DNA from: Thiomicrorhabdus sp.
GTDB lineage: Bacteria > Pseudomonadota > Gammaproteobacteria > Thiomicrospirales > Thiomicrospiraceae
Direction: 5' to 3'
NCBI RefSeq assembly: GCF_963662555.1
Contig: NZ_OY759719.1
Coordinates: forward strand, 2,314,985 to 2,378,984
DNA: 64,000 nt
The notes under the pieces were generated by a model. It saw only the letters and a program-made list of their open reading frames with translations. It ran no database searches and was not told where the DNA came from. The position numbers and the translations under genes are program-made. The stretch's first letter is position 1. The number at the start of each line of letters is the position of its first letter. This document shows positions 26,750 to 35,792 of the stretch, in pieces.

Positions 26750-27916
26750 TTATGGATAAGAATCCGTAACCGACTGGTCATACATACCTCCATCAGGAGC
26801 ACTGTATTGGTATCTTTGTTTATTGGCGGCTTCTTTGGCCTTTTCTTCTTTGGCCATTTTTTCAGCTTGCTCTAATAAGACCTGTTTCTCTACCGTTTTA
26901 ACACTATGTATTAAAGAATCGTACTGTGCCTGAATTTTTTTCACTCGGCGATTCACTTCATCAATACGTCTTTGAGCAGTAATTAACTTCTTATTTACCG
27001 AACTCACTTTACTCAGCAATGCAGGATCTTGTGATACTGTATTTTTTATCGCCTCAGTATGCGTTACAGCAGTTACTGCAGCTGGATTAACCATTGGTGT
27101 AGTGCCATGTGCTCCTTGATTTGCCATATGCGCATTACTAGCGTGACTACCAGGCTTGTTTTGATTTCCTAAACCGAGAGGATCAAGTACTTCATTTTGT
27201 GCCGCCTTACCAACGCCGCCACCCACTTGACCGATATCAGCAGAAAGTTGTTCAAATTGAAATGCTAAAGCATCCAGCTTTTTCTCTATCGACTTAACAC
27301 TTTTTTCAGCAGACTTAACAGACTGCCCATTATGTTCGCTTGAGACCTTAATCGATTCAATTAAGGTTTGTGTTTCCTCATCTATACCTGCAGAGGAAGC
27401 TGATAAAGCACTCCAAACACCGATACCTATTCCAACAACTGCTAATACACTAAGAATAGAACCAAAGATAATGATAAGTTTTTTTATAGAATCCATATCT
27501 GCCGCCATTTTCTTGGAATTTTTTGCTTCTGATGCTGAGTCTCGTTTTGCGAGAATCTCGTCGTTTATAGAACGATCCTTAGTATTATCAATTTTAGAAT
27601 CTGTACTTTTTTCAGCTTCTACTGATTTTACGGCTGGCTCTCTAACTTCTTTAGACTGTAAAACAGGCTCAGAAACACCAATCACTTCAGGTTCGCCATC
27701 ATCGGTTGCAACTAAATCATCGATGGAATCAAGCAAATCTTCTTCAGTTGCCTTTATATCTTCGGCATTATCAGAAATGTCAAAATCATCAAGCTGATCA
27801 TCTGGCACAACCTCTTCATCAGCAACTTCTGACACAGCTTCCAGCTCTGCCTCGTCTAATAAAGCATCAATACTTTCAAGATCATTAGGATCAAATGTTT
27901 CGTCAGTAGTTGCCAC
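26750..27916 (-). CDS. Membrane-anchored acidic/coiled-coil protein, function unknown
   Basis: About 388 residues: an acidic N-terminal third (many Asp/Glu, ESIDALLDEAELEAV), one transmembrane helix near residues 145-172 (LIIIFGSILSVLAVVGIGIGV), then two coiled-coil blocks separated by a Gly/Ala/Asn linker. The layout is cytoplasmic acidic tail, single membrane pass and long periplasmic coiled coil. I chose the GTG at 27916 because AAGGAAGG lies 4 bases before it and within the longer reading frame from 27934. I do not recognise a family. Its neighbours are FlgP and an LpoA-like gene, which suggests an envelope or flagellar accessory role. Confidence 0.65.
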   Translation of the reverse strand: MATTDETFDPNDLESIDALLDEAELEAVSEVADEEVVPDDQLDDFDISDNAEDIKATEEDLLDSIDDLVATDDGEPEVIGVSEPVLQSKEVREPAVKSVEAEKSTDSKIDNTKDRSINDEILAKRDSASEAKNSKKMAADMDSIKKLIIIFGSILSVLAVVGIGIGVWSALSASSAGIDEETQTLIESIKVSSEHNGQSVKSAEKSVKSIEKKLDALAFQFEQLSADIGQVGGGVGKAAQNEVLDPLGLGNQNKPGSHASNAHMANQGAHGTTPMVNPAAVTAVTHTEAIKNTVSQDPALLSKVSSVNKKLITAQRRIDEVNRRVKKIQAQYDSLIHSVKTVEKQVLLEQAEKMAKEEKAKEAANKQRYQYSAPDGGMYDQSVTDSYP

Positions 27917-28017
27917 TAATCCTTCCTTAAGCATACTTAGAGTAATAACAAGTTGTTACCACCCAAGGCACAAACTTTATGGGCAAATTAGAGTAATAGA
28001 TAGATAGTTTGTTTAAT

Positions 28018-29451
28018 TCATTCAGAAAAATTAACAAACTTTTCGAAGACACCATCATCTGCCCAGTAAACATCTGGCAATAAGTGAAATTGTCCATTAG
28101 CATCACGAATATAAGTTCCGTTAGCCGTCTCAATCAAGGTATCTACATCAGATGAAAGATTGCTTGATTTGACAATTTCAATCGCCACACGTCCTAAAGC
28201 ATAAAATAGGCCATTATTAGAAAATGATTGTGATTTTGATTTATTGTTTGTCATTTCAGTTGACAAAGAGAGAGGTAAAACAGCAAATGTTTCTTGCCAT
28301 GCATCAAGATGGTTAAGCAAGTAGTTAGCTGACGGGTTCTTACTCGGATACCAAATATGAGTAATGGGTTTAGAGTTTCCAATAAAATTCAAATAAGGTG
28401 CAACTTGGATAGCAAGGTTTTGAGGTACAAAAGAAATAACCGCATCTATATCTTTACGAGCTCTTGGCGAAAACTCTAAGTGGGTATGCAATACTTTTTG
28501 TAACCAAGCTTTACGAGCCTCAGACTGATTAATATTTAAACCATCATCAATTGCCTGACCAACTGTTTTCTCTATATCTTTAGAAATATAGCTCTCTGCA
28601 TGTGGATAATTAGACCAGGCCTGTAAAAATGCTTCCTCAAGCTCTTGGGAAGTTGGTTCTGGTTCTTTTAACACCAATACACGCTCATAACCTGCTTGAT
28701 TAAGGATTTGAAAAACCTGCTCTAAACCCGCTTGTTTTCCTGGAGACAAACTAAATTCATAATTCGTAAAAGAGGTCACATCATTAAAATAAAGTGTTTG
28801 AACTCCAGTCTTTAGTTCTTGCCATTGAGCGATTTTTTCTTTTTGCAATGGTCCAAAAATAAAACTCGGATCATAGTATTTTAAAACCTCCCAGGCTTCA
28901 AAAGCTGAATCGTAAATAGCTAAATCTAAAGCGATTAATTTGCCTTCAAAACCGGCCTCTGTTAGGCCTTTCTGTAACGCTTTTTGAATACTTGCTCCCA
29001 CACTGCCATAAACACCAGTCACAGGAAGCACTATAGCAACTACCGCATTTTTGTCATGCATTGGAAAATCAATCGATTTGCCCGATGAAAAAAACGAAAA
29101 AAATGATGAGCTTTTCTTAGGAATAGACTCAACATATTTTCTTAATCTTTCTATTCGCGCTTGAAAACCAGGCAGAATATATTGCTTATCAAGCTGATTT
29201 AAATACTGCTTTACCTGCTTTGCATCACCGTGCTTTTGAGACATTTCAGCACGAAGGATCATGATTTCTTGATCTAACCGCTTAACCTGTTGTAATCGAG
29301 AACTAGATTGATTTTGCCTATTTTCATTACCCGCATAAGCACCTGATTGTTTTGACCCTTTTAGCAGTTCATCCCACTCACTTGCATAGGCAAAGGTTGC
29401 CATAGGCAAAAAAATCACTAGCCAACTAAACATTACAAGCCAAATTCGCAT
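28018..29451 (-). CDS. LppC/LpoA-like periplasmic protein (possible PBP1a activator)
   Basis: The 477-residue exported protein (signal peptide WLVIFLPMATFAYA) has the periplasmic-binding type I fold of the LpoA C-terminal domain. Segments include VAIVLPVTGVYGSVGASIQKALQKGL, FIFGPLQKEKIAQW, DAVISFVPQNLAIQVAP and NGLFYALGRVAIEIV. LpoA stimulates the peptidoglycan synthase PBP1a. This form lacks the lipobox and most of the LpoA N-terminal TPR domain, so activator function is uncertain. It lies 101 bases before the coiled-coil protein gene. Confidence 0.65.
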   Translation of the reverse strand: MRIWLVMFSWLVIFLPMATFAYASEWDELLKGSKQSGAYAGNENRQNQSSSRLQQVKRLDQEIMILRAEMSQKHGDAKQVKQYLNQLDKQYILPGFQARIERLRKYVESIPKKSSSFFSFFSSGKSIDFPMHDKNAVVAIVLPVTGVYGSVGASIQKALQKGLTEAGFEGKLIALDLAIYDSAFEAWEVLKYYDPSFIFGPLQKEKIAQWQELKTGVQTLYFNDVTSFTNYEFSLSPGKQAGLEQVFQILNQAGYERVLVLKEPEPTSQELEEAFLQAWSNYPHAESYISKDIEKTVGQAIDDGLNINQSEARKAWLQKVLHTHLEFSPRARKDIDAVISFVPQNLAIQVAPYLNFIGNSKPITHIWYPSKNPSANYLLNHLDAWQETFAVLPLSLSTEMTNNKSKSQSFSNNGLFYALGRVAIEIVKSSNLSSDVDTLIETANGTYIRDANGQFHLLPDVYWADDGVFEKFVNFSE

Positions 29452-29503
29452 TACAAAAACCTTATTTTATTGATGCCGTATTAGCCATCTATTAACCCAT
29501 GGC

Positions 29504-32145
29504 TTAGGTAATATTAAGGGATTTAGACACAATCTCATAAACATCTTTAGATAAGTTATCTGTTTTTAAGATGCTATTTAAGGCCTGTTTCATCATCTCT
29601 TGGCGTTGAGTGTCATACCTTTGCCAGTGAGTGAATGGTGCCACAATTCTAGCCGCAACTTGTGGATTAATGGCATCCAGTTTAATCACTTGCTGTGATA
29701 AAAAGGTATACCCTTCACCGTCTATACGATGAAAGCCCAGCATGTTTAAACGACCAAATACTCCTAAAACACTTCTCACTCTATTTGGATTGGTATAACT
29801 AAAATCTTTAAGCTCTACCAGTGCCTTAACATGTTCTAAGGCATGAATATGATGAGAAGAGGCTTGAAGTGTGAACCATTTATCAAGCACTAAAGAATCC
29901 TCTTTCCATTTAGAGTAAAAGCTCTCTAAACAGACTTGTCTTTGCGGGCTATCAGTATGTGACAAGGTTTCTAATGCCGCTAAGGTATCAGTCATATTAT
30001 GTGCGTTATTAAACTGATTTACGGCTTTATCGATATGATTATCTGCACTCATTAGATAGTTTAAGCAAATATTTTTTAATTTTCGATTAGCAATATCATC
30101 TTTTTGATATCGATACACCTCTGAAGAATCACTTAATTCTCTATACAGATCTGTAAAGACCGATTCATAATGATTTGCCAATGCCGTTTTTATCCAGCGG
30201 TGGACGTGATAAATTGCATCAACATTAATCTGTTTATATTGCTCACCGATATAAGTGAAATCTGGTAATGTCAAAGCAAGTGCTCTTAATGCATTATCTA
30301 AAGAATGATTATTTAAAACACCGCCAAACGCTGCTATAAAGTTCTTAGACAGATGCAAATCTTGTTCATTCTCATAAGCGACAATATTACGACCAATCTC
30401 TCTTAAGGCCAAAGACTGCATAGATTCCCATTGCACAAAACTATCGGTATCAAATTGTACCAGGCCTGCTAAATCCTCATCACTCTGCTGATAATCGAGA
30501 ATGACTGGTGATGTAAAACCTCGTAACATAGAGACAACAGGTTCAACCGTTACGTTTTCAAACTTAACGATTTGTGTATTTTTAGTTAAAGAAACTAATG
30601 CTTCATAATCCGTTATCTTAACAAAATCTTGACACGATTCAGAAACCTCTAAAGCCAATGACTGACCTTGTTTTGAGAATAGAGCAAGTTTTACCGGCAA
30701 TAAAAGTGGCGTGAAGTTATTTTCTAAAGCAGGAATCGTTTGGGTAAATTCAATGGTTAGACTTTGAGCTCGTTGATTATATGAAGTGACTACTGAAAGA
30801 ACAGGCGTTCCATTTTGTATATACCATTGATGCATTTGAGATAAATCGACATCATTAGCATCTGCCATTGCATTTCTAAAATCATTCACCGTCACAGCTT
30901 GACCGTCATGTCTTTTAAAATACAAATCCATTCCTTTTCTAAAACCTTGCTCACCCAGCAAAGAATGGTAAAGCCTTACTACTTCGGCACCCTTTTCATA
31001 AACTGTCATCGTATAAAAGTTATTCATTTCAATATACGACTGAGGCTGAATGGGATGGGACATCGGGCCAGCATCTTCTGGAAATTGATTACTTCTTAAA
31101 CGCTTTACATCTTCAATTCGTTTTACGGCTGGAGAGAGCATATCCGCAGTAAACTCTTGATCTCTAAAGACCGTTAAACCCTCTTTAAGAGTTAATTGAA
31201 ACCAATCGCGGCAGGTTACTCTGTTGCCTGTCCAGTTATGAAAATACTCATGACCAATTACTGCTTCAATACCTTCATAATCAACATCAGTAGCTGTTTC
31301 AGGTTTTGCTAGTACAAACTTAGAGTTAAAGACATTTAACCCTTTGTTCTCCATCGCCCCCATATTAAAATCATCAACTGCAACAATCATATAAATATCT
31401 AAATCATAAATAAGACCAAAACGTTCTTCATCCCATTTCATTGATTTGATAAGTGACTTCATAGCATGTTCGCATTTATCTATGTTTTTTGGTTCAACAT
31501 AAATTCTAAGATCCACATCACGATCATCTAATGTACGGTATGTATCTTGAATATATTCAAGATTACCTGCAACCAGAGCAAATAGATAACAAGGCTTTTT
31601 AAATGGATCCTGCCAAACAGCGTAGTGCTTATTATTTGGGAGGTCTCCAGAATCAATCAGATTTCCGTTAGATAGTAATACGGAATTTTCAGATTTGTCT
31701 GCAATGATCTTAGTCGTGAATAAAGTTAAAACATCAGGCCTATCCATAAAGTAGGTGATTTTTCTAAAACCTTCCGCCTCACACTGAGTGCAATAATTAC
31801 CACTTGTACGATACAAACCTTCTAAAGCCGTATTATTTTGTGGGGCGATTCCGTTGTAATCGTTAATTCAAATTCTTCCAGGCCTGGTAAACAAACAATA
31901 AGGCTCTCAGTTGTTTGCTGGCATTTTTGTGTAATTTCTTCACTGTTAATGAAAACCGATACTAGTTTTAACTGCTCACCATCCAAACTCAGTTGCGTCT
32001 GCTTTGATGAATTAATTATTTTCATAGAATTCGTTACAACCGTTGCTGTCGGCTGTAAATCAAAAGTTAAATAACTTGATTGAATCTCAAGTTTAGGTGC
32101 TTGGTAATCAGATAAATAGTGAACTAGTGGGGTATCATTTTTCAT
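29504..32145 (-). pseudogene. pepN: Aminopeptidase N (pepN), split by a one-base frameshift
   Basis: Two adjoining frames together give a full-length M1 aminopeptidase N. The 5' part (32145-31822) has the N-terminal domain with LVSVFINSEEI. The 3' part continues from NTALEGLY through [15 protein letters not shown], the GAMEN motif, the zinc site HEYFHNW with the downstream Glu in [14 protein letters not shown], and the C-terminal helical domain. The frames join if one A is restored in the GAATCG at 31846-31851 (plus strand CGATTC), giving [16 protein letters not shown]. All catalytic residues lie after the break. No slippery heptamer is visible. It is either a recent mutation or a sequence error; the rest of the gene shows no decay. 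Confidence 0.85.
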
Positions 32146-32169
32146 AGGTAAACTCGGTAATTTTAAACA

Positions 32170-32206
32170 AAAAAGCCTCCCTGTCATTATGACAGGAAGG
32201 CTTTAA
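32170..32206 (-). terminator. Intrinsic terminator between pal and pepN
   Basis: AAGCCTCCCTGTCA pairs almost fully with TGACAGGAAGGCTT around TTA, with T on the minus-strand 3' side. It lies 33 bases after the pal stop and overlaps the in-frame ATG at 32187, which is why I start pepN at 32145. Confidence 0.85.
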
Positions 32207-32238
32207 AAAAACAGTTAGCTACTAAACTAAATTTTCAA

Positions 32239-32775
32239 TTAATAAGAAAACTCAGCTCTACGGTTTTTAGCCCATGCAGCCTCGTTATGTCCCTCATCAA
32301 CTGGGTTGTCTTCACCGAAACTAATAACATTAATACGGCTTGGACTAACACCTTCTGCAACTAAAGCGTTTTGTACCGCTTGTGCACGACGCTCACCTAA
32401 CGCTAGGTTATATTCACGAGTACCACGTTCATCACAGTAACCTTTGATTGTTACAGATGCGTCTTGCTCAAGATTAAGATAATCAGCATTAGCTTTAATT
32501 AACTCATAATCTGAAGGACGAATTTCAGATCGATCAAAATCAAAATGAATTACTTTGCCGTTAATCATCGCTTGCAACTCAGCTTTTTTAGCAGCCAAAT
32601 CAGCAGCAGCCTGTTCAGCTGCTGCACGTTTAGCAGCTTCAATATCTGTATCAACTTGAGCAACAGCAACCTCTTTACTGTCATCTGAATCATTTTTTGG
32701 TGTAGAACTACAACCAACTAAGGCAAATCCTAAAAAACCAACTAAAAATAACTGTGAAATACTTTTTAAAGACAT
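32239..32775 (-). CDS. pal: Peptidoglycan-associated lipoprotein Pal
   Basis: The 178-residue outer-membrane lipoprotein has the lipobox LGFALVGC, an Ala/Lys-rich helical linker (residues about 45-72) and an OmpA-like peptidoglycan-binding domain (VIHFDFDRSEI, TIKGYCDERGTREYNLALGERRAQAVQNAL, NRRAEF). With TolA/TolB it tethers the outer membrane during division. The tol genes are not beside it here; pepN follows and fnr precedes. Length is normal. Confidence 0.93.
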   Translation of the reverse strand: MSLKSISQLFLVGFLGFALVGCSSTPKNDSDDSKEVAVAQVDTDIEAAKRAAAEQAAADLAAKKAELQAMINGKVIHFDFDRSEIRPSDYELIKANADYLNLEQDASVTIKGYCDERGTREYNLALGERRAQAVQNALVAEGVSPSRINVISFGEDNPVDEGHNEAAWAKNRRAEFSY

Positions 32776-32958
32776 CGTTTTATTCCTAAATTTATAAGTA
32801 AATGGATAGTATTAATATACCGAACTTAATGGCAAAAGACCATTAAAAAAGTAAAAATTTAACAAATCAAACTATTAATTAAAAATAAATACTTTTTCTG
32901 AAAGAAAATTGAAAGGAATATTAATAAGGAGTGTTAGATAACGTTTTCAGCAAAGGCT

Positions 32959-32984
32959 AAAAAGACCCCGACCGAAAGGCCGGG
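32959..32984 (-). terminator. Intrinsic terminator of fnr or of the candidate sRNA
   Basis: The minus strand reads CCCGGCC, loop TTTC, GGTCGGG, then TCTTTTT: a GC-rich stem with a stable tetraloop and T tract. It lies about 145 bases past the fnr stop. Confidence 0.88.
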
Positions 32985-33033
32985 TAAGCGGGCTACATTA
33001 TGAAAAACGTAAATCCAATTACAACGTTTTCAT
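32959..33033 (-). ncRNA. Candidate FNR-activated small RNA (about 75 nt)
   Basis: The predicted start near 33033 is 41.5 bases from the centre of a perfect FNR box, with TCTAAT (5 of 6 to TATAAT) at -12 to -7. The RNA would fold into a 5' hairpin (arms 33024-33036 and 32997-33010, ATTATGAAAACGT against ACGTTTTTCATAAT), a single-stranded linker with GUAGCCCGCUU, and the GC-rich terminator. No conserved protein is encoded. Its arrangement resembles FnrS of enteric bacteria in logic but not in sequence. No homology search was possible; the call is inference from promoter geometry and terminator. Confidence 0.5.
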
Positions 33034-33039
33034 AATTTT

Positions 33040-33081
33040 ATTAGACCATAACTGAGCTTGAATCAAATTGATTGAAATCAA
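33040..33081 (-). promoter_or_regulatory. Class II FNR-dependent promoter
   Basis: TTGATTGAAATCAA (33068-33081) is a perfect TTGAT-N4-ATCAA FNR site. A -10 hexamer TCTAAT lies at 33045-33040, at the spacing expected for a site centred at -41.5. No minus-strand protein gene follows before the terminator at 32959. Confidence 0.6.
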
Positions 33082-33127
33082 TAAAAAACCATATAAATAC
33101 TAAGTATTCATTTTAATTTATAAAGAT

Positions 33128-33871
33128 TTAACCAACTTCTTTACAAACATCGCAACTACTAATACCAGCCAAGCTTTTTAATGCCGCTTCATTATAAATA
33201 ATTACTTCTTTTTTCTTCCAGCTAACAATACGTTCTGTATTCAGCTTAGCTAATATTCGAGACACTGTTTCAGGCGTTAGTCCTAAGTACAATGCAACGT
33301 CTCGATGCAAAATGCTTAATCGAAATTCATCATAAGCATACCCTCTGCTTCTGTAGCGTTCTGCCATATTCCAAATAAATTGTGCTACACGCTGATCTGC
33401 ATTCCTCTTGATTAATAACTCAGAATGTAAACGCCCATCTTGCATTTTTTTACTCATAACGGTCATAATTTGATGATTAAGATTTGGTATCTTCATCGAT
33501 AAATCACTTAATTCTTCATAGGGTAGATTGCACACACTTGTACTATCCAAAGCAACCGCATTGTATAAATAATGCTGATCAACAAGGCCATCAAACCCAA
33601 CGACATCGCCGGGTAAATAAAAACCATGAACAATTTCTTCGCCTGAATCAGAGTATGAATATAATTTAAGAACTCCTGCACGAATGGCATAAATAGAGTG
33701 AAATTTCTGCCCAGCTTCATAGAGAAGCTGGTTCTTTTTTAAAGGGGACTTTCTCTCAACAATATCATCAAGACGATCAACATCTGATTTTTGTAATCCT
33801 GTAGGAAAGCATATTTTTTGTAGCCCGCAATTTAAACAACTTGCGTTAAACGCTGATTTGACTTGATTCAT
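33128..33871 (-). CDS. fnr: FNR-family oxygen-sensing transcription regulator
   Basis: The 247-residue CRP/FNR regulator has the N-terminal cysteines Cys12, Cys15 and Cys21 and the central Cys114. Together these fit the four ligands of the oxygen-labile [4Fe-4S] cluster. The effector barrel spans about 25-150 (GEEIVHGFYLPGDVVGFDGL). The helix-turn-helix DVALYLGLTPETVSRILAKL carries the E-SR recognition residues of FNR, so it should bind TTGAT-N4-ATCAA. One such site lies 47 bases past its own stop codon. The upstream 580-base gap is AT-rich without a perfect FNR site. Confidence 0.92.
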   Translation of the reverse strand: MNQVKSAFNASCLNCGLQKICFPTGLQKSDVDRLDDIVERKSPLKKNQLLYEAGQKFHSIYAIRAGVLKLYSYSDSGEEIVHGFYLPGDVVGFDGLVDQHYLYNAVALDSTSVCNLPYEELSDLSMKIPNLNHQIMTVMSKKMQDGRLHSELLIKRNADQRVAQFIWNMAERYRSRGYAYDEFRLSILHRDVALYLGLTPETVSRILAKLNTERIVSWKKKEVIIYNEAALKSLAGISSCDVCKEVG

Positions 33872-34451
33872 AGTAGCCCTAATGAATTATCATTTGATTG
33901 GTTTTTTTGGTTTTATATTATTTTTATTGTTCTATTTTTTTGATTGTATCGTTTTTAATCTTTTTGTCATCTTTTAGCGAATATTTTTTCTTCTTTTTGT
34001 GCTTATGAACACATAAAGTTATTTAATATTTGGGATTTTTTAATCAAAAAATCATTCTGCTTATTTTTTAAGCAGTTTAATGTTTTTTGGCTAATTTAAA
34101 GCACTTAAGGCATTTTTATTAACTTTACACACAAAGTTATCCACAGGTTTTGTGGAAAAGAAAACAAATTATAACAGTCTATAAAATAACTCCATAAGGA
34201 CACCCTATACCTCTTTATTTACAAGGTGTTACAACATAAACATAAAACTAGTTTTAACTATCGAAAACTAAATCAACATAAAGCATTGTCAAGCTTTTTT
34301 TAATTTTATTCACCTTTATACAAAAATCACAAGATCTACACAGTTTGTATACCTATGTTAAAATTCTTTGCAATTTTCTATGGTGCTTTGAAGATTCTTA
34401 AACAAAACCTTTAAATCACTACATTCATTAAAAAAATTTGGAAAGCATGAC
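33872..34451. other. AT-rich intergenic region between fnr and the kinase-Rieske gene, with paired DnaA-like boxes
   Basis: No gene is seen in 580 bases. It contains a perfect DnaA box TTATCCACA (34137-34145) and an inverted near copy TGTGGAAAA (34151-34159), within very AT-rich DNA. The divergent promoters of the flanking genes should lie here, but I cannot place them with confidence. Confidence 0.6.
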
Positions 34452-35645
34452 ATGTCAAAAATTTTAGGCATCGGAAATTCAGTTTTAGATATCATCTTAA
34501 CCGTTGACCACCACCCCCAAGAAGATGAAGAGTTACGAGCAAGCAATAAACAAATCTCTACTGGTGGCAATGTTAACAATTCTTTATACGTGCTTAATCA
34601 GCTAGGTCACCAAACCGACATTTGCACTACCATTGCAGCAGATAGTGAATCTAAACAACTTTTGTCAGGCCTTGCAGAACGTAACATTTCTACTGAGCAT
34701 GTTCAAAAATTTATAAAAGGTAGAACGCCAACCTCTTTTGTGACGTTAAATGCAGAAAACGGTCATAGAACCATTGTTCATTTTCGTGATCTGCCTGAAA
34801 TCAGCTTTGACTTTTTTGCCAAAATAGAAATAGAGGAATATGACTGGTTACATTTTGAAGGCCGTAATATGGCTCAACTACCAGGCATGGTTAATATTGC
34901 TAAAACGTTTTTAACCTATCAGCCAATTTCTCTTGAAGTTGAAAAACCTAGAGAAGGTATCGAAACCTTATTTAACAGCGTTAACCTAATCATATTTTCA
35001 CATCATTATGCTAAAGCGAAAGGATTTGCAAATGGTAAAGAACTACTAGAAAGCCTTGACCTACCAAATGCTAATCTTGTTTGTACTTGGGGAGAAGATG
35101 GCGTTTGGTTGAAAGCGCCTGGAGGCTCTATTGAACATGTTGAAGCCGAGCAAGTTAATCCTGTAATTGATACTTTAGGCGCTGGAGATACATTCAATGC
35201 TGGCTTAATTCACGCTTTAACAGAAAAACAACCACTTGCTGATGCCGTTAGTTATGCCAGTAAACTTGCTGCCAAAAAATGCCTGCAACCAGGCTTAGAT
35301 AATTTATTGAAGGCAAATGAGGCGAATAAAGCTTTAGCCAACATTAAACAATTAAGCAATGCTAAAACAACTATTGTGAACGATGCTTCTGGCCGATCAT
35401 TGGTATTAATTAAATATGAAGATGGTGTGCGTTGCTTTTTGAATAATTGCCCACATCAAGATGTACCTTTAAATGAAGCTTACAAAATTGATGTAAATCC
35501 TTTTGAGAAAACCATGAAATGCTCAGTACATGATGCCTATTTTAATATTGAGGATGGTTTATGTATTGAGGGACCGTGTTGGGACGAGTCTCTGACATCA
35601 ATTGCTATCAAGTTAGATGAAAACGGTGATATTTTCCTGGCTTAA
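34452..35645 (+). CDS. PfkB-family sugar kinase fused to a C-terminal Rieske [2Fe-2S] domain
   Basis: The 397-residue protein has two domains. Residues about 1-295 are a ribokinase/PfkB carbohydrate kinase: ILGIGNSVLDIILTVDHHP, the GGNVNNS substrate segment and the catalytic DTLGAGDTFNAG near residues 240-251. Residues about 307-397 form a Rieske ferredoxin-like domain with Cys333-Pro-His335 and Cys357-x-x-His360 as cluster ligands. The frame runs unbroken across the junction. Adenosine/ribokinase-like kinases are normally about 300 residues and have no iron-sulfur domain. The substrate is unknown. It is divergent from fnr and ends at a strong bidirectional terminator. Confidence 0.85.
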   Translation: MSKILGIGNSVLDIILTVDHHPQEDEELRASNKQISTGGNVNNSLYVLNQLGHQTDICTTIAADSESKQLLSGLAERNISTEHVQKFIKGRTPTSFVTLNAENGHRTIVHFRDLPEISFDFFAKIEIEEYDWLHFEGRNMAQLPGMVNIAKTFLTYQPISLEVEKPREGIETLFNSVNLIIFSHHYAKAKGFANGKELLESLDLPNANLVCTWGEDGVWLKAPGGSIEHVEAEQVNPVIDTLGAGDTFNAGLIHALTEKQPLADAVSYASKLAAKKCLQPGLDNLLKANEANKALANIKQLSNAKTTIVNDASGRSLVLIKYEDGVRCFLNNCPHQDVPLNEAYKIDVNPFEKTMKCSVHDAYFNIEDGLCIEGPCWDESLTSIAIKLDENGDIFLA

Positions 35646-35680
35646 ACAACATATTGTTTAAAACATATCCTACAAAAGCA

Positions 35681-35754
35681 AAAAGCCAATTTACCAGGCC
35701 TGGCATGTCCTATGGCCATCTATGACGTGTGAGCATAGGGTAAATTGGCTTTTT
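35681..35754. terminator. Bidirectional terminator with a 15-bp stem and a repeat-containing loop
   Basis: AAAAGCCAATTTACC (35681-35695) and GGTAAATTGGCTTTT (35739-35753) are perfect complements. The 43-base loop carries most of a CCAGGCCTGG motif and the CCTATG/CATAGG arms of a second repeat. It separates the convergent kinase-Rieske and rlmB genes. Confidence 0.8.
35690..35744. repeat. Composite repeat, copy 1
   Basis: TTTACCAGGCCTGG, then CCTATG and TGAGCATAGGGTAAA about 36 bases further on. The same order with 14 of 15 matching bases in the last block recurs at 59044-59099. Confidence 0.6.
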
Positions 35755-35792
35755 AAATACTAATAAAATAAAAATATGTAATTAATTTGCTA

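Larger units (their letters stand above)
32776..33127. other. pal-fnr intergenic region with an FNR box and a candidate sRNA
   Basis: These 352 bases hold no protein gene. They contain a perfect FNR box (33068-33081), a promoter-like -10 (33040-33045), a long inverted repeat (32997-33036) and a terminator (32959-32984), described separately. The pal promoter probably lies in 32776-32955, but I cannot place it. Confidence 0.7.

Noticed and set aside
31846-31851. Programmed ribosomal frameshift in pepN
   Set aside because: No slippery heptamer or downstream stem-loop is visible, and pepN is not known to be frameshifted; mutation or sequence error fits better.
34137-34159. DnaA boxes as a replication origin
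   Set aside because: Only two boxes, no dnaA, dnaN or gidA neighbour, and no 13-mer repeats recognisable; an ordinary DnaA site is more likely.
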